From Chara braunii (taxonomy: Eukaryota; Streptophyta; Charophyceae; Charales; Characeae): a stretch of 31,773 nucleotides of DNA. The translations under genes were made by a program, and so were the position numbers. Location: the NCBI GenBank assembly GCA_003427395.1, contig BFEA01000012.1, positions 4,641,739 to 4,673,511 on the forward strand. The letters are read 5' to 3'. The notes under the pieces are model-generated. The model had not been told where the DNA came from. It was given only the letters and a program-made list of their open reading frames with translations, and searched no databases. Shown here piece after piece: positions 31,701-31,773 of this stretch. Each line of letters starts with the position of its first letter. Position 1 is the first letter of the stretch.

Positions 31701-31760
31701 CCCCCTCCCTGCCCAGCGTCACTCGCCCCGCATTCTGCACTCACCCACCACACCACGTGA
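28721..31760 (+). pseudogene. LINE B reverse transcriptase and zinc-binding domain
   Basis: Polymerase motifs are TPGIDSFLKEFW, LLYKKGDKDNIRNY, motif A FIDFEKAYDHVDW (near 29131), motif B RQGDPIAPLLF (near 29311) and FADD (29449-29460), all intact. Breaks are TAG at 29059-29061 (RNI-stop-DNIL, where LINE A has Gln), TAA at 30172-30174, a frameshift between about 30385 and 30400, and TGA at 30846-30848. The frames on both sides of each nonsense codon are the same, so these are point changes. The C-terminus has SLQWQILHRCLP, then CAYC and HCLLAC in the C-x2-C...H-x4-C zinc pattern, and ends at 31758-31760 after a Pro-rich tail. Function would be target-primed reverse transcription; this copy is dead. 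Confidence 0.85.
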
Positions 31761-31773
31761 CTCGCAGCTGTGC
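28721..31773 (+). mobile_element. LINE B: second 5'-truncated L1-type retrotransposon
   Basis: It starts inside the reverse transcriptase, at the position equivalent to TTLMQMDEEKTPG of LINE A, and runs to the window end. The endonuclease is entirely missing. It is a homologous but clearly diverged relative of LINE A, not a recent duplicate. The 3' untranslated region and poly(A) lie outside the window. Ambiguous bases (N) at 31394, 31488, 31564, 31645, 31651 and 31675 indicate low assembly quality near the end. Confidence 0.85.

Noticed and set aside
1-31773. CRISPR array or bacterial-type operons
   Set aside because: No regularly spaced short repeats with unique spacers were seen. Genes and elements are eukaryotic and the tandem repeats have no spacer structure.

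Overview
The window is nuclear eukaryotic DNA dominated by transposable elements and simple repeats. It holds one convincing intact protein gene, a cytosolic HSP90 (13427-15613, + strand), coded in a single exon and ending in MEEVD. Its sequence is green-plant-like. Together with plant-L1-type LINEs carrying a zinc-binding C-terminus and a plant-type mitochondrial nad2 scrap, this points to a streptophyte with a large repeat-rich genome. A charophyte alga such as Chara is my best guess, but that is inference and not proven here.

Layout. 1-640: a cluster of alternating inverted copies of one short element. 641-6846: AT-rich DNA without recognisable genes, with a degenerate repeat (2041-2250), a perfect hairpin (4507-4531) and a ~130-bp tandem repeat with a poly-T tract (4566-4870). 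6847-10455 (- strand): a decayed LINE with an ORF1-like part, an endonuclease and the first half of a reverse transcriptase. A ~107-bp mitochondrial nad2 fragment is embedded in its ORF1. 10456-10600 (- strand): the poly(A) end of another retroelement. 10601-13426: non-coding DNA with two copies of a ~110-bp palindromic element, a tRNA-like SINE head, a separate inverted repeat and the HSP90 promoter region. 13427-15613: HSP90. 15614-22480: non-coding DNA with many short tandem duplications, a third copy of the palindromic element and a second retroelement tail. 22480-23295: a possible degenerate LTR, damaged by a sequencing-library artefact: a 38-bp Nextera mate-pair junction between two identical 196-bp copies. 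23408-24176: a tandem repeat array interrupted by a 191-bp fold-back element whose loop carries a hammerhead-ribozyme-like core on the minus strand. 24177-28668: LINE A, 5'-truncated, ending in a 41-nt poly(A). 28676-28720: a tRNA-like 3' half. 28721-end: LINE B, a related 5'-truncated copy in the same orientation.

The genes do not form a pathway. HSP90 is a housekeeping and stress chaperone sitting in a repeat landscape. All three LINEs carry nonsense codons and frameshifts and are most likely dead. The most interesting items are the hammerhead-like fold-back, the nad2 insertion, the palindromic family around HSP90 and the tRNA-LINE junction. The Nextera junction is a clear assembly error.
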